From the NCBI RefSeq assembly GCF_030053395.1, contig NZ_JASGBH010000006.1:62001-126000 (forward strand): a stretch of DNA of 64,000 bases, written 5' to 3'. This document shows, in pieces, positions 8,934 to 17,978 of the stretch; the stretch's first letter is position 1; the number at the start of each line of letters is the position of its first letter. Source of the DNA: Limnohabitans lacus. GTDB taxonomy: Bacteria; Pseudomonadota; Gammaproteobacteria; Burkholderiales; Burkholderiaceae_C. The notes under the pieces are model-generated. The model searched no databases, was not told where the DNA came from, and was given only the letters and a program-made list of their open reading frames with translations. The translations under genes and the position numbers were made by a program.

Positions 8934-9706
8934 GCACGCTGATGCAAATCGACGGCGTGGGCAAATCCTTTGGGGGCCTCAAGGCCGTGCAAAACGTCAG
9001 CCTGTCGGTGACCGAAGGGCGTCTGAGTGCTTTGATCGGCCCCAACGGCGCAGGCAAGACGACCTTGTTTGCGCTGATGTCGGGCTTCATCGTGCCCGAC
9101 ACCGGCCACGTGCGTTTTGCCGGGCAAGACATCACCGGCCAAGCACCGCACCTGAACGCCCGCATGGGCTTGACCCGCACCTTCCAGATCGTGCAGCCCT
9201 TTGCCGCGCAGACGGTGCGTGAAAACATTGCCGTGGGTGCCCACCTGCACCTGCCGGGCCGTGCGCAAGCCCTTGAGTTTGCCGAGTCGGTGGCGGGCCA
9301 AGTGGGCCTGACGCCTCAGCTGGACAAATTGGCGAGTGACCTGACGGTGGCTGGCCGCAAGCGGCTGGAGTTGGCCCGTGCGTTGGCCACACGGCCGCGC
9401 CTCTTGCTGCTGGACGAAGTGCTGGCCGGGCTGAACCCGCAAGAAATTGCCGAGATGATCCCGGTGGTGCAAAGCATTGCGCAAAGCGGCGTGACGGTGC
9501 TCATGATCGAGCACGTCATGCAAGCCGTGATGAGCTTGGCGCAAGAAGTCTGGGTGCTGGCGCAAGGGCAATTGATTGCCCACGGCACGCCCGCCGAAGT
9601 GACGAACAACAAAGCCGTGGTCGAGGCCTATCTGGGCCACGGCACGGCCGAGCGTTTGCAAAAGAACGTGGCCCAAGCCCAAGCCGCCCAGGAGGCCCAG
9701 CCATGA
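8930..9706 (+). CDS. LIV-type ABC transporter ATP-binding protein (LivG family)
   Basis: 258 residues. Walker A is GPNGAGKTT near residue 38. The Q-loop region is TRTFQIVQPF and Walker B is LLLLDEVLAGLNPQE. Two departures from the usual LivG text are visible: the signature region reads LTVAGRKRLELARAL rather than LPYG-type, and Walker B continues DEV instead of DEP. The catalytic glutamate and the switch histidine (MIEHVMQAVM) are kept, so it should be active. It forms the heterodimeric ATPase with the next gene; ATGA overlaps on both sides. Confidence 0.93.
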   Translation: MSTLMQIDGVGKSFGGLKAVQNVSLSVTEGRLSALIGPNGAGKTTLFALMSGFIVPDTGHVRFAGQDITGQAPHLNARMGLTRTFQIVQPFAAQTVRENIAVGAHLHLPGRAQALEFAESVAGQVGLTPQLDKLASDLTVAGRKRLELARALATRPRLLLLDEVLAGLNPQEIAEMIPVVQSIAQSGVTVLMIEHVMQAVMSLAQEVWVLAQGQLIAHGTPAEVTNNKAVVEAYLGHGTAERLQKNVAQAQAAQEAQP

Positions 9707-10413
9707 ACGCTTTGTTGAATGTGCAGGGTCTGCAATCGGGCTACGGCGCGGTCGAGGTTTTGCGCGGTGTGGACCTGCAGGTCATGCCCGGCGAAACCGT
9801 GGCGCTCTTGGGCAGCAATGGCGCAGGCAAAACCACGCTCAACCTCACGCTCAGTGGCCTGGTGGCCACACGGGGTGGGCAGGTGCAGTTCGATGGCCAA
9901 GACATCACCGGGTGGCATTCGCGCGAGGTGGTGGCCCATGGTTTGATCCACGTGCCCGAGGGCCGCAAGGTCTTCCCCAACCTGAGCGTGCACGAAAACC
10001 TGGAGCTGGGCGCCTTTACTCGAGGCCGCGAGCGACGGGCGCAAAACTTGGACAAGGTGTACGAGACCTTTCCGCGCCTCAAAGAGCGCGTCACGCAGTT
10101 GGCGGGCACGCTCAGCGGTGGCGAGCAGCAGATGCTGGCCATTGGCCGGGGCCTCATGGCCGAGCCGCGTTTGTTGATCTTGGACGAGCCATCGCTGGGC
10201 TTGTCGCCGCTCTTGGTCGAGGAAATGTTTGCGCTGATCGCCCAATTGCGCAGCACGGGTCTGGCGGTCTTGCTGGTCGAGCAAAACGTGGGCCAGTCGC
10301 TGGACATCGCCGACCGCGCGTATGTGATGGAAAACGGCGCGATCCGTTTTGCGGGCACACCCGCCGAGCTGTTGGCCAGCGATACGCTGCGTCAGGCTTA
10401 TTTGGGCATGTGA
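9703..10413 (+). CDS. LIV-type ABC transporter ATP-binding protein (LivF family)
   Basis: 236 residues, the usual LivF length. Walker A is GSNGAGKTT, the signature is LSGGEQQMLAIGRGLMAEP, Walker B is LLILDEPSLGLSP, and the switch region is VLLVEQN. Its C-terminus (ASDTLRQAYLGM) is typical for LivF. It completes the five-component importer that begins at the binding protein. It is separated by only 8 bases from the hydratase large subunit, which places the enzymes in the same transcript as the importer. Confidence 0.94.
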   Translation: MNALLNVQGLQSGYGAVEVLRGVDLQVMPGETVALLGSNGAGKTTLNLTLSGLVATRGGQVQFDGQDITGWHSREVVAHGLIHVPEGRKVFPNLSVHENLELGAFTRGRERRAQNLDKVYETFPRLKERVTQLAGTLSGGEQQMLAIGRGLMAEPRLLILDEPSLGLSPLLVEEMFALIAQLRSTGLAVLLVEQNVGQSLDIADRAYVMENGAIRFAGTPAELLASDTLRQAYLGM

Positions 10414-10421
10414 GGTCAACC

Positions 10422-11708
10422 ATGCTTGACAACAAGCCTTTGCCACAAACGCTGGCGCAAAAACTCATCGCCCGCGCCGCCGGACGCAGCCATGTCGCCG
10501 TCGGAGAGGTGGTCACTTGCAACGTGGACTTGGCCATGTTCCACGACTCGTCCGGCCCCCGGCGTCTGAAGCCCATGCTCGACGAATTGGGCGCCGAGAT
10601 CTGGGACAAAAACAAAGTGGTGCTGGTGCTGGACCACTATGTACCCGCACAAGACGCCGATGCGCAAAAGATCATCCAAATCACCCGCGACACTGCCAAA
10701 CAGTGGCAGCTGCCGCATGTGATCGACAGCGAAGGCATTTGCCATGTGGTGCTGCCCGAGCGCGGGCATTTGAAGCCCGGCATGTTCTGTGTGGGCGGTG
10801 ACTCGCATTCACCCACGGGCGGCGCTTTTGGCTGCTACATGTTTGGCATTGGGGCCACCGAAATGTTGGGCGTGTGCGTGACCGGCCAGATCTGGGTGCA
10901 GGTGCCGCGCACCTTGCGCATGCACTGGCATGGACGCTTGCAAGCCGGTGTGTCGGCCAAGGACATGATGCTGCACATGATCGGCCGCTTTGGCATGAAT
11001 GGCGGCCAATACCAAGCGGTGGAGTTTTCTGGCACGGCGGTGCAAGCCATGTCGATGGCCGAGCGCATGACCTTGTCCAACATGAGCGCCGAGATGGGGG
11101 CGCAAGCGGGCTTGATTGCAGCGGACGCCACCACCTTGAACCACCTGCAATCGATCGGGGTGGCGCCAGAACACCTGGAAAGTGCCGGGCAATGGTTCAC
11201 CGACGAGGACGCCGATTTCGAGCAGCACATGTTTGATGCCACGCGTTTGAGCCCCCAAGTGGCGGCACCGCACAGCCCGGCCAACACGCGCGATGTGGCC
11301 GAGTTTTCAGACGTGGTGCCCAGCATTGCCTACATCGGTGCCTGCACCGGCGCCAAGCTCGAAGACCTGCGCGCCGCCGCATCGGTGCTCAAGGGGCAGC
11401 GCGTGGCCGCCGGCGTGCAGCTCATGGTGGCGCCGGCCAGTGCCCGCGACCAAGCCCAGGCCCACAAAGAAGGCGTGATGCAAATTTTGCAAGACGCAGG
11501 CGCCACCGTGCTGCCCAACAGCTGCGGCGCTTGCGCGGGCTACGGCGCGACATTCCCGGAAGGGGCCACCGTGATCTCGAGCACCGCGCGCAATTTCAAA
11601 GGCCGCATGGGCCCGGCCAGTGTGAACGTGTATTTGGCTTCGCCCTACACCGTCGCGGCATCGGCCTTGCGCGGGCGCATCAGCGATGCACGGGAGGTGC
11701 TGGCATGA
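10422..11708 (+). CDS. Aconitase-superfamily hydratase, large subunit (LeuC/HbzI/DmdA-like)
   Basis: 428 residues, a [4Fe-4S] hydro-lyase large subunit. Cluster cysteines are visible in GACTGAKLEDLRAAA and in PNSCGACAGYG (CxxC). Other family blocks are VTCNVDLAMFHDSSGPRRL, GGDSHSPTGGAFGCYMFGIGATE and TVAASALRG at the end. The ATG at 10422 gives a normal family N-terminus; the frame is open upstream into livF but that is shadow. It works with the small subunit encoded next (ATGA overlap). The family includes isopropylmalate isomerase, maleate hydratase and dimethylmaleate hydratase. A catabolic operon makes a maleate- or alkylmaleate-type substrate more likely than leucine synthesis (inference). 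Confidence 0.88.
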   Translation: MLDNKPLPQTLAQKLIARAAGRSHVAVGEVVTCNVDLAMFHDSSGPRRLKPMLDELGAEIWDKNKVVLVLDHYVPAQDADAQKIIQITRDTAKQWQLPHVIDSEGICHVVLPERGHLKPGMFCVGGDSHSPTGGAFGCYMFGIGATEMLGVCVTGQIWVQVPRTLRMHWHGRLQAGVSAKDMMLHMIGRFGMNGGQYQAVEFSGTAVQAMSMAERMTLSNMSAEMGAQAGLIAADATTLNHLQSIGVAPEHLESAGQWFTDEDADFEQHMFDATRLSPQVAAPHSPANTRDVAEFSDVVPSIAYIGACTGAKLEDLRAAASVLKGQRVAAGVQLMVAPASARDQAQAHKEGVMQILQDAGATVLPNSCGACAGYGATFPEGATVISSTARNFKGRMGPASVNVYLASPYTVAASALRGRISDAREVLA

Positions 11709-12208
11709 GCGCAGTGGGTTTCCATCAGGCACGCGTCTGGCGCTTGGGGGCCGATGTGGACACCGATGTCCTGGCGCCCGGTGCCTACATGAAGCACGGT
11801 CTGGATGTGATCGGTCAGCACTGTTTGGAAGCGGTGCGTGCCGACTTTGCCCAGGGCGTGCGCGAAGGCGATGTGCTGGTGGCCGGGGCCAACTTTGGCA
11901 TCGGCTCATCGCGCGAACAAGCCGCTGGCGTGCTGCGCCATTTGGGCGTGGCGGCGGTGATCGCGCCGTCTTACAGCGGCCTGTATTTCCGCAACGCTTT
12001 CAACCTCGGACTGCTGCTGCTCACTTGCCCTGAGGCCGTGCAGATCGAAGAAGGCGAGCGGTTGAGTTTGACGTTTGATGGGGAAACGCCCCTGGTGCTG
12101 CGTGCCAATGGTCAGCGCTTGGTGTGTGCCCCTATCCCCGGTTTTTTGATGGACATGGTCGAGGCAGGCGGCTTGTTGCCACTGCTCAAAAAAAGGAATT
12201 CACAATGA
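11705..12208 (+). CDS. Aconitase-superfamily hydratase, small (swivel) subunit (LeuD/HbzJ/DmdB-like)
   Basis: 167 residues of swivelling domain. Family landmarks are GADVDTDVLAPGAYMK near the N-terminus and the substrate-binding loop GANFGIGSSREQAAGVLRHLG, followed by VIAPSYSGLYFRNAFNLGLLLL. The ATG overlaps the large-subunit stop as ATGA. Sized like archaeal-type LeuD and maleate hydratase small subunits rather than the about 200-residue E. coli LeuD. Together with the large subunit it should hydrate or isomerise an unsaturated dicarboxylate. The next gene starts inside its stop codon. Confidence 0.87.
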   Translation: MSAVGFHQARVWRLGADVDTDVLAPGAYMKHGLDVIGQHCLEAVRADFAQGVREGDVLVAGANFGIGSSREQAAGVLRHLGVAAVIAPSYSGLYFRNAFNLGLLLLTCPEAVQIEEGERLSLTFDGETPLVLRANGQRLVCAPIPGFLMDMVEAGGLLPLLKKRNSQ

Positions 12209-13890
12209 ACCCGATGGACCCCGTGATGGATCCTGTCATGGACCCGGTCACCTTGGCCGTGCTGCGCGGCCGACTGGAACAAATTGCCGACGAGATGGAC
12301 GCGACGCTTTACCGCAGCGCCTTCAACCCCATCATTGCCGAGGCGCACGACGCATGCCACGGCTTGTACGACGCCATCACCGGCGACACCCTGATCCAGG
12401 GCAAGTCGGGCTTGCCCGTGTTTGTGGGTGCCATGGCTTTTGCCGTGAGAGCGGCCATGCGCGTGGCCGCTGAGCGTGGCGGCATGCAGCCGGGCGATGT
12501 GTGGTTGTTCAATGACCCCTACGAAGGCGGCACCCACGCCAACGACTTCAAGCTGGTCAAGCCCTGCTTTCGCAATGGTCAGCTGTATTGCTTTTTGGCG
12601 TCAGCCGCGCACTGGCACGATGTGGGCGGTGCGGTACCCGGCAACTACAACCCAGCGGCCACCGAATGCTGGCAAGAAGCGGTGCAAATTCCGCCGGTGC
12701 GGATCTTGCGCGGTGGCGTGCTCGACGACGACGTGCTGGCCATTTTGCGGGCCAACACCCGCTTGCCCGACAGCCTGTGGGGTGACTTGAATGGTCAGCT
12801 GGCCGCACTCGAATTGGGTGCACGCCGCTTGGACGGACTGCTCGATGAATACGGCGACGCCAAAGTGGCGCAGGCCCTGGTGGAGCTGCGCACACGCGCT
12901 GTGCGCTTGATGCGCTCGCACATCACCAGCCTGCCCGATGGCCGCTACAGCTTTGAAGACGTGCTGGACAACGACGGCGTGAAAGACGAGCTGCTCACCA
13001 TTGCGCTCGACATGACGGTGGCCGGTGACCGGCTGACGCTGGACTTTTCGCGCACTTCGGCGCAGTGCGCTGGGCCGGTGAACATCTCGCGTGCCACAGC
13101 GGTCGCTGCTTGTTATGTGGCTTTGAAGCACGTGTTCCCCGATGTTCCCGCCAACGCGGGCGTGCTGGATGCGGTGGATTTTGTGATCCCCGATGGCTTG
13201 GTCATCAGCGCTTCGCGCCCGCGCCCGGTGGGCGGTTACACCGAAACCATTTTGCGCATGATCGACGTGATCTTCAGCGCCACGGCCCTGGCCGATCCGC
13301 AGCGGGCCGTGGCCCATGCCTACGGCACCATCAACGCCTTGTCGATCGCCGGGCACCGCACCGACGACAAGCGCAAGGGCCAGCGCTGGGTGATGTTCAG
13401 CTTCTTTGGCGGCGGGCACGGTGGCCATTCGGATGGCGATGGCTTGTCGCACGGCAACGCGCCGATCTCCACGGCCACGATCCCGCCCATGGAGATTCTG
13501 GAAGCGGCCTACCCGGTGCGCTTCACGCAGTGGGCCTTGCGTCCCGGCTCGGGTGGTGACGGTCAGCACCGAGGTGGTCTGGGGGCGATTTACGAGATCG
13601 AGTTGCTCGAAGACAGCGCCGAAGCCTTCATCTTTGGCGAGCGCGGCAAGTCGGCCCCCAAGGGCATTCATGGCGGCCAGCCTGCGCTGCCCAATGTGTT
13701 CGAGTATTGCCAAAACGGCGAGTGGAAGAGTCCGCCCATGGTCTCCAAGATGCTGGGCATTCACCTCAAAAAAGGCGACCGCGTGCGCCTGCAAACCCCG
13801 GGCGGCGGCGGCTGGGGATCGCCCGCTGAGCGATCGGCGCAAGACCGTGCCAAAGACAGCGCACTCGGTTACACCAAGGAACAAGCATGA
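12205..13890 (+). CDS. Hydantoinase B / oxoprolinase family protein (HyuB)
   Basis: 561 residues from ATG 12205, which has an AAAGGAA site 6 bases upstream and overlaps the preceding stop (ATGA). Family text includes DEMDATLYRSAFNPIIAEAHD, DVWLFNDPYEGGTHANDFK, FLASAAHWHDVGGAVPGNY, and the C-terminal LRPGSGGDGQHRGGLG and LQTPGGGGWGSP. HyuB and HyuA together form ATP-dependent cyclic amidases (N-methylhydantoinase, 5-oxoprolinase) or related carboxylases. The exact substrate is not readable. The start is odd: residues 4-15 are a threefold MDPV repeat coded by three 12-base units, each beginning with ATG. Confidence 0.9.
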   Translation: MNPMDPVMDPVMDPVTLAVLRGRLEQIADEMDATLYRSAFNPIIAEAHDACHGLYDAITGDTLIQGKSGLPVFVGAMAFAVRAAMRVAAERGGMQPGDVWLFNDPYEGGTHANDFKLVKPCFRNGQLYCFLASAAHWHDVGGAVPGNYNPAATECWQEAVQIPPVRILRGGVLDDDVLAILRANTRLPDSLWGDLNGQLAALELGARRLDGLLDEYGDAKVAQALVELRTRAVRLMRSHITSLPDGRYSFEDVLDNDGVKDELLTIALDMTVAGDRLTLDFSRTSAQCAGPVNISRATAVAACYVALKHVFPDVPANAGVLDAVDFVIPDGLVISASRPRPVGGYTETILRMIDVIFSATALADPQRAVAHAYGTINALSIAGHRTDDKRKGQRWVMFSFFGGGHGGHSDGDGLSHGNAPISTATIPPMEILEAAYPVRFTQWALRPGSGGDGQHRGGLGAIYEIELLEDSAEAFIFGERGKSAPKGIHGGQPALPNVFEYCQNGEWKSPPMVSKMLGIHLKKGDRVRLQTPGGGGWGSPAERSAQDRAKDSALGYTKEQA

Positions 13891-15959
13891 GCGAGGCAGC
13901 AGTGAACCAAGCGCATTGGGTGGTCGGCGTGGACGTGGGCGGGACCTTCACCGACCTGTTTGTGCTGGACGAAAAAACCGGCCAGGCCCGCATCGTCAAA
14001 GTGCCCTCGACGCGCGGTGAAGAAGCCCGAGGCTTCATGAACGGCATTGCCAAGGTCACCGGCAACACCGGGGCCGATGGCGCTCAAGAGATTGCCACCA
14101 TCGTGCACGGCACCACGGTGGGCACCAACGCTTTGCTCGAACGCAAGATTGCCCGCACCGGCATCATCACCACACGGGGTTTTCGGGATGTGTTGGAGAT
14201 GCGCCGCCGCGACCGCCCGCAAACCTGGGGCCTGCGCGGCAGCTACACCCCGGTGGTACCCCGCGCTTGGCGTCTGGAAGTGGACGAGCGTGTATTGGCC
14301 GATGGCCAGATGCACACGCCGGTGGATCTGGATCAGGTGCGCGAACAAGCCCGCGCCCTGCTGGCCGAAGGCTGCGAGGCGGTGTGTGTGTTCTTTGTGC
14401 ATGCCTATGCCAACCCCGCCAACGAACAAGCCGCTGTGGCGGCAGTGCGCGAGATTTGGCCCAACAGTTATGTGACGTCGGCCAGCGAAGTGCTGCCCGA
14501 GATCCGTGAGTTTGAGCGCTGCTCCACCGCCACGCTGAACGCCGCCTTGCAGCCTGTGGTGGGCAGCTATTTGCAGCGCCTCGATGGCGATTTGCGCGCC
14601 CAGGGCTTTGGTGGCGAATTGTTGATTGTGCAAAGCAATGGCGGCGTGATGTCGCGCCAGACCGCTTGCGATGTGCCGGTGCGCACCGCGCTGTCTGGCC
14701 CGGCGGCAGGCGTGATGGCCTGTGCCGAAATTGCGCGTGCTTCGGGTTTTGAGAACGTGATCACTGGCGACATCGGCGGCACGTCGTTTGACGTGTCCTT
14801 GGTGGCCGGAGGCGAAGCGGCCCTCGCCGCGCAAACCTCGATTGAGTTTGGCTTGGTGGTGCGCTCGCCCATGATCCAGATCGAGACCATCGGCGCCGGT
14901 GGCGGCTCGATCGCCTCGGTTGATGCGGGCGGCATGCTGCAAGTGGGCCCCGAGTCGGCCGGTAGCATTCCGGGCCCAGCCTGTTATGGGCGAGGCAACA
15001 CCCGCCCCACGGTGACCGATGCCAATGTGCTTCTGGGCCGCATCGCGGCCGACCGGCCTTTGGGCGGCGGCCTGTTGCAAAAGCTCGATTCGGGTTTGTC
15101 AGAAACAGCCATTGCCCAGCATGTGGCCGAGCCCTTGGGTTTGACGGCGCTGGCTGCGGCTGAGGCGATTTTGACGGTGGCCAATGCCCGCATGGCGGGC
15201 GCGATCCGTGTGGTGTCCATTGAGCGCGGCCACGACCCGCGCCAGTTCGCCTACATGCCTTTTGGTGGTGGCGGCGGTTTGCATGTGTGCGCCATGATGC
15301 GCGAGGTGGGCGTGACCACCGGCATCGTGCCGCGTTACCCGGGCGTGACCTCTGCGCTGGGCTGCGTGATGGCCGACATGCGCCACGACGCGGTGCAAAC
15401 GCTGAACGTGGCGCTGGCCGATGTGGCCTGGCCGGCATTGCTGCAGCGCGTGGACAGCCTGGCCGAGGCTTGCCAGGTGCGCTTGGATTCCGCCGGTGTG
15501 AACTTTGTGCGCGTGGACGAAGTCATCAGCTTTGACATGCTCTACATGGGCCAGACCCACACGCTGCAAGTGCCGGTGAAGCGCGAGCAATTGAATGCCG
15601 CCGGTGTGCTGGCCGCGTTTGAGGCCGCTTACCAACATGCCTTTGGCCGTGTGCTTCAAGGCCCGGTGATCCGCGTGATGAACCTGCGCTATGCCCGCAT
15701 CGGGCGGCGTCCCAAGTTTGATTTGGCGGTGCTGGCGCCACAAGGCGATGGCCGCACGACTCCCCTGGGCGAGCAGCAGGTTTACCACCAAGGCCAGTGG
15801 TGGACCGCGCAGCGCTACGAGCGCTTGAGCTTGCCCGTGGGCACTGTGGTGCAAGGCCCGGCGATTTTGGAGCAGCCCGACACGACCGTTTGGCTCGAAC
15901 CCGGCTTTGACGGCCGTGTCGACAAACTGGGCAACCTCTTGGTGGAGCGCACAGCATGA
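13887..15959 (+). CDS. Hydantoinase A / oxoprolinase family protein (HyuA)
   Basis: 690 residues, the ATP-binding partner of HyuB. The N-terminal actin-like phosphate loop is GVDVGGTFTDLFVLDEKTG. It is followed by HGTTVGTNALLERK and RGFRDVLEMRRRDRP. The second domain shows SNGGVMS, ALSGPAAGV, GDIGGTSFDVSLVAGG and GAGGGSIASVD. Near the end are GHDPRQFAYMPFGGGGGLH and a proline-rich C-terminal domain. Length and motifs are normal for the family. Gene order B-then-A with a 4-base overlap. Expected to use ATP to activate a cyclic amide or imide for ring opening; acetone-carboxylase-like chemistry is an alternative. Confidence 0.9.
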   Translation: MSEAAVNQAHWVVGVDVGGTFTDLFVLDEKTGQARIVKVPSTRGEEARGFMNGIAKVTGNTGADGAQEIATIVHGTTVGTNALLERKIARTGIITTRGFRDVLEMRRRDRPQTWGLRGSYTPVVPRAWRLEVDERVLADGQMHTPVDLDQVREQARALLAEGCEAVCVFFVHAYANPANEQAAVAAVREIWPNSYVTSASEVLPEIREFERCSTATLNAALQPVVGSYLQRLDGDLRAQGFGGELLIVQSNGGVMSRQTACDVPVRTALSGPAAGVMACAEIARASGFENVITGDIGGTSFDVSLVAGGEAALAAQTSIEFGLVVRSPMIQIETIGAGGGSIASVDAGGMLQVGPESAGSIPGPACYGRGNTRPTVTDANVLLGRIAADRPLGGGLLQKLDSGLSETAIAQHVAEPLGLTALAAAEAILTVANARMAGAIRVVSIERGHDPRQFAYMPFGGGGGLHVCAMMREVGVTTGIVPRYPGVTSALGCVMADMRHDAVQTLNVALADVAWPALLQRVDSLAEACQVRLDSAGVNFVRVDEVISFDMLYMGQTHTLQVPVKREQLNAAGVLAAFEAAYQHAFGRVLQGPVIRVMNLRYARIGRRPKFDLAVLAPQGDGRTTPLGEQQVYHQGQWWTAQRYERLSLPVGTVVQGPAILEQPDTTVWLEPGFDGRVDKLGNLLVERTA

Positions 15960-16558
15960 ACCTGAAAACCGCCAAATTGGGCATGGTCATCGTGGACCTG
16001 CAAAACGATTTTCTGGCGCCCGATGGTGCTTACGCTCGGGGCAATACCCTGAGCGCCGAGGCGGTGAAGCTGCCCGAGCGCATGGCGCCGGTGGCGCGAG
16101 CCATCAAGGCCCATGGCGGCTTGGTCACGGCCAGTTTGTTCACGCTGTGGCCCAACGCGCAAGGCGAGCCGATGATCTCGGCCCACCTCCAAGAGCGCCG
16201 CCCGTTTTTGCGCAAGGGCGACTTTTCACCCGGCAGCCGTGGCCAAGCCAATGTGGACCTGCTCGCACCGCTGGTGGATGTGTCGGTGTTCAAGGTGGCG
16301 TATTCGGCCTTCTTCAACACGCAGCTCGATTGGGTGCTCAAGAAATCGGGCATCGACACCTTGGTGGTGTGTGGCATCGTCAGCAACGGTGGCGTGGCCA
16401 GCACGGTGCGCGACGCGCATGTGCGTGACTACCATGTGATCGTGCTGTCTGACGGTTGCGCCGCCTTCAGCGATGCCGCGCACCAAGCCGCATTGGCCGA
16501 CATGGGCTCGGTGGCCGATGTCATGGACAGTGCCGCTTTTTTGAAACAACTGGGTTGA
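15956..16558 (+). CDS. Isochorismatase-fold hydrolase lacking the catalytic cysteine
   Basis: 200 residues of cysteine-hydrolase/isochorismatase fold. The triad aspartate is D14 (VIVDLQNDF) and the lysine is K113 (VFKVAYSAFF). The position where amidases such as maleamate or N-carbamoylsarcosine amidohydrolase carry the nucleophilic cysteine (SGCVR) here reads NGGVA, with Gly146 coded GGC at 16391-16393. C139, seven residues earlier, is not at that position. True isochorismatases also have Gly there and hydrolyse a vinyl ether without a covalent intermediate. So amidase activity is doubtful and a PhzD/EntB-like mechanism is more consistent. It overlaps HyuA by ATGA and lies 4 bases before the flavoprotein. 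Confidence 0.85.
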   Translation: MNLKTAKLGMVIVDLQNDFLAPDGAYARGNTLSAEAVKLPERMAPVARAIKAHGGLVTASLFTLWPNAQGEPMISAHLQERRPFLRKGDFSPGSRGQANVDLLAPLVDVSVFKVAYSAFFNTQLDWVLKKSGIDTLVVCGIVSNGGVASTVRDAHVRDYHVIVLSDGCAAFSDAAHQAALADMGSVADVMDSAAFLKQLG

Positions 16559-16562
16559 AGCC

Positions 16563-17978
16563 ATGAACGCGCCGCTGCCGCAAGTTCTGCCTGCGAACGA
16601 GTTGCAAGCCGACGACCACACACCGGTGGTCATTGTGGGTGCAGGCGCTTGTGGCCTCACGGCAGCGCTGGCCTTGCACCGCTTGGGAGTTGACTGTGTG
16701 GTGCTGGAGCGCGATGCGTTTGCAGCGGGCTCCACCGCTTTGTCTTCGGGCTTTGTGCCCGCGCCTTGTACGCAAGCCCAACAGGCCCAAGGCATCAGCG
16801 ACAGCGTGGCGCAGTTTGCGGCTGACATTCAGGCCAAGGCCCACGGTCAGGCCGCGCCCCACCTGGTGCAGGCCTATGCCCAACACATCGGCCCCGCTAT
16901 GGACGCGTTGGCCGTTCACCATGGCCTGCCTTGGCAGGTGCTGGACAACTTTTTGTACCCCGGCCACAGCGCCCATCGCATGCACGCCGTGCCCGAAAAA
17001 ACCGGCACGGGTTTGATGAGCCGCTTGCAAGCAGCGGCCGACGCCGCAGGCGTGGTGGTGCTCACGCAAGCGCAAGTGACCGAGCTGTGGGCCGACGCCG
17101 CGCAGCGCATCCACGGCGTGGGTTTTGTCAGGCCCGACGGCCAGACCGAGCGCATCCGCTGCGATGCGGTGATCTTGGCTTGCAATGGTTTTGGCGGCGC
17201 TGCGGCCATGGTCGAAGAGCTGTTGCCCGAGATGGCCGAGGCCACTTATGCGGGCCATGTGGGCAACGACGGCAGTGCCATCGCTTGGGGCCAACAACTC
17301 GGTGCGCGATTGGCCGATTTGGGTGCGTACCAAGGCCACGGCTCTTGGGCGGTGCCACAAGGCGCTTTGATCTCATGGGCGCTGATGATGGAAGGCGGTG
17401 TGCAGATCAACGCCCAAGGCCAGCGCTTTCACGACGAGACCCAGGGCTATTCGGAGGCGGCGGTGCATGTGCTGGCCCAACCCGGTGGCGTGGCTTGGAA
17501 TGTGTTCGACGATGCGCTCCTGAATTTTGCGCAAGGGTTTCCAGATTTTGTGGCGGCCCAAGGCGCCGGCGCGGTGCAGCACGCAGGCGATGCGGTGGCA
17601 CTGGCCCAACTGATTGGCTGCCCGCCAGACGTGTTGCAAGCCACCTTGAACGCGGTGCAGCCGGGCACCGACGCGGTCACAGGCCGCACGTTCAAACGCG
17701 CCCTGCAAGCGCCTTTCCACGCCATCAAGGTGACAGGCGCTTTGTTCCACACCCAGGGCGGCTTGGACATCGACGCGCAAGCCCGCGTGCTGCGTGAAGA
17801 CGGCACCCCCTTGCCCAATGTGCTGGCCGCAGGCGGCGCGGCACGGGGTGTGTCGGGTCAGGCGGTCTGGGGCTATTTGTCGGGCAATGGCTTGCTCAGC
17901 GCCATTGCGGGCGGGCACATCGCTGCGCATACGGCTGCACACATGGCACAACAACTTTTGAAGGATTCGGCACGATGA
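16563..17978 (+). CDS. FAD-dependent oxidoreductase, fumarate reductase/tricarballylate dehydrogenase-like
   Basis: 471 residues of FAD_binding_2 type. The dinucleotide fold is VVIVGAGACGLTAALALHRLG (residues 20-40) with LERD closing the second strand. Later stretches typical of the FrdA/TcuA/ketosteroid-dehydrogenase group are VILACNGFGG, GNDGSAIAWGQQLGA, FHTQGGLDID and AAGGAARGVSGQAVWGYLSGNGL. There is no signal peptide and no haem motif, so it should be cytosolic and use a separate electron acceptor. Likely role is desaturation or reduction of a C-C bond next to a carboxyl or carbonyl in the pathway intermediate (inference). The next gene starts inside its stop (ATGA). Confidence 0.86.
   Translation: MNAPLPQVLPANELQADDHTPVVIVGAGACGLTAALALHRLGVDCVVLERDAFAAGSTALSSGFVPAPCTQAQQAQGISDSVAQFAADIQAKAHGQAAPHLVQAYAQHIGPAMDALAVHHGLPWQVLDNFLYPGHSAHRMHAVPEKTGTGLMSRLQAAADAAGVVVLTQAQVTELWADAAQRIHGVGFVRPDGQTERIRCDAVILACNGFGGAAAMVEELLPEMAEATYAGHVGNDGSAIAWGQQLGARLADLGAYQGHGSWAVPQGALISWALMMEGGVQINAQGQRFHDETQGYSEAAVHVLAQPGGVAWNVFDDALLNFAQGFPDFVAAQGAGAVQHAGDAVALAQLIGCPPDVLQATLNAVQPGTDAVTGRTFKRALQAPFHAIKVTGALFHTQGGLDIDAQARVLREDGTPLPNVLAAGGAARGVSGQAVWGYLSGNGLLSAIAGGHIAAHTAAHMAQQLLKDSAR

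Noticed and set aside
13887..15959. HyuA as acetone carboxylase or 5-oxoprolinase specifically
   Set aside because: The family motifs do not discriminate. No AcxC-type small subunit is present, and 5-oxoprolinase is often a fused protein, so only the family call is kept.
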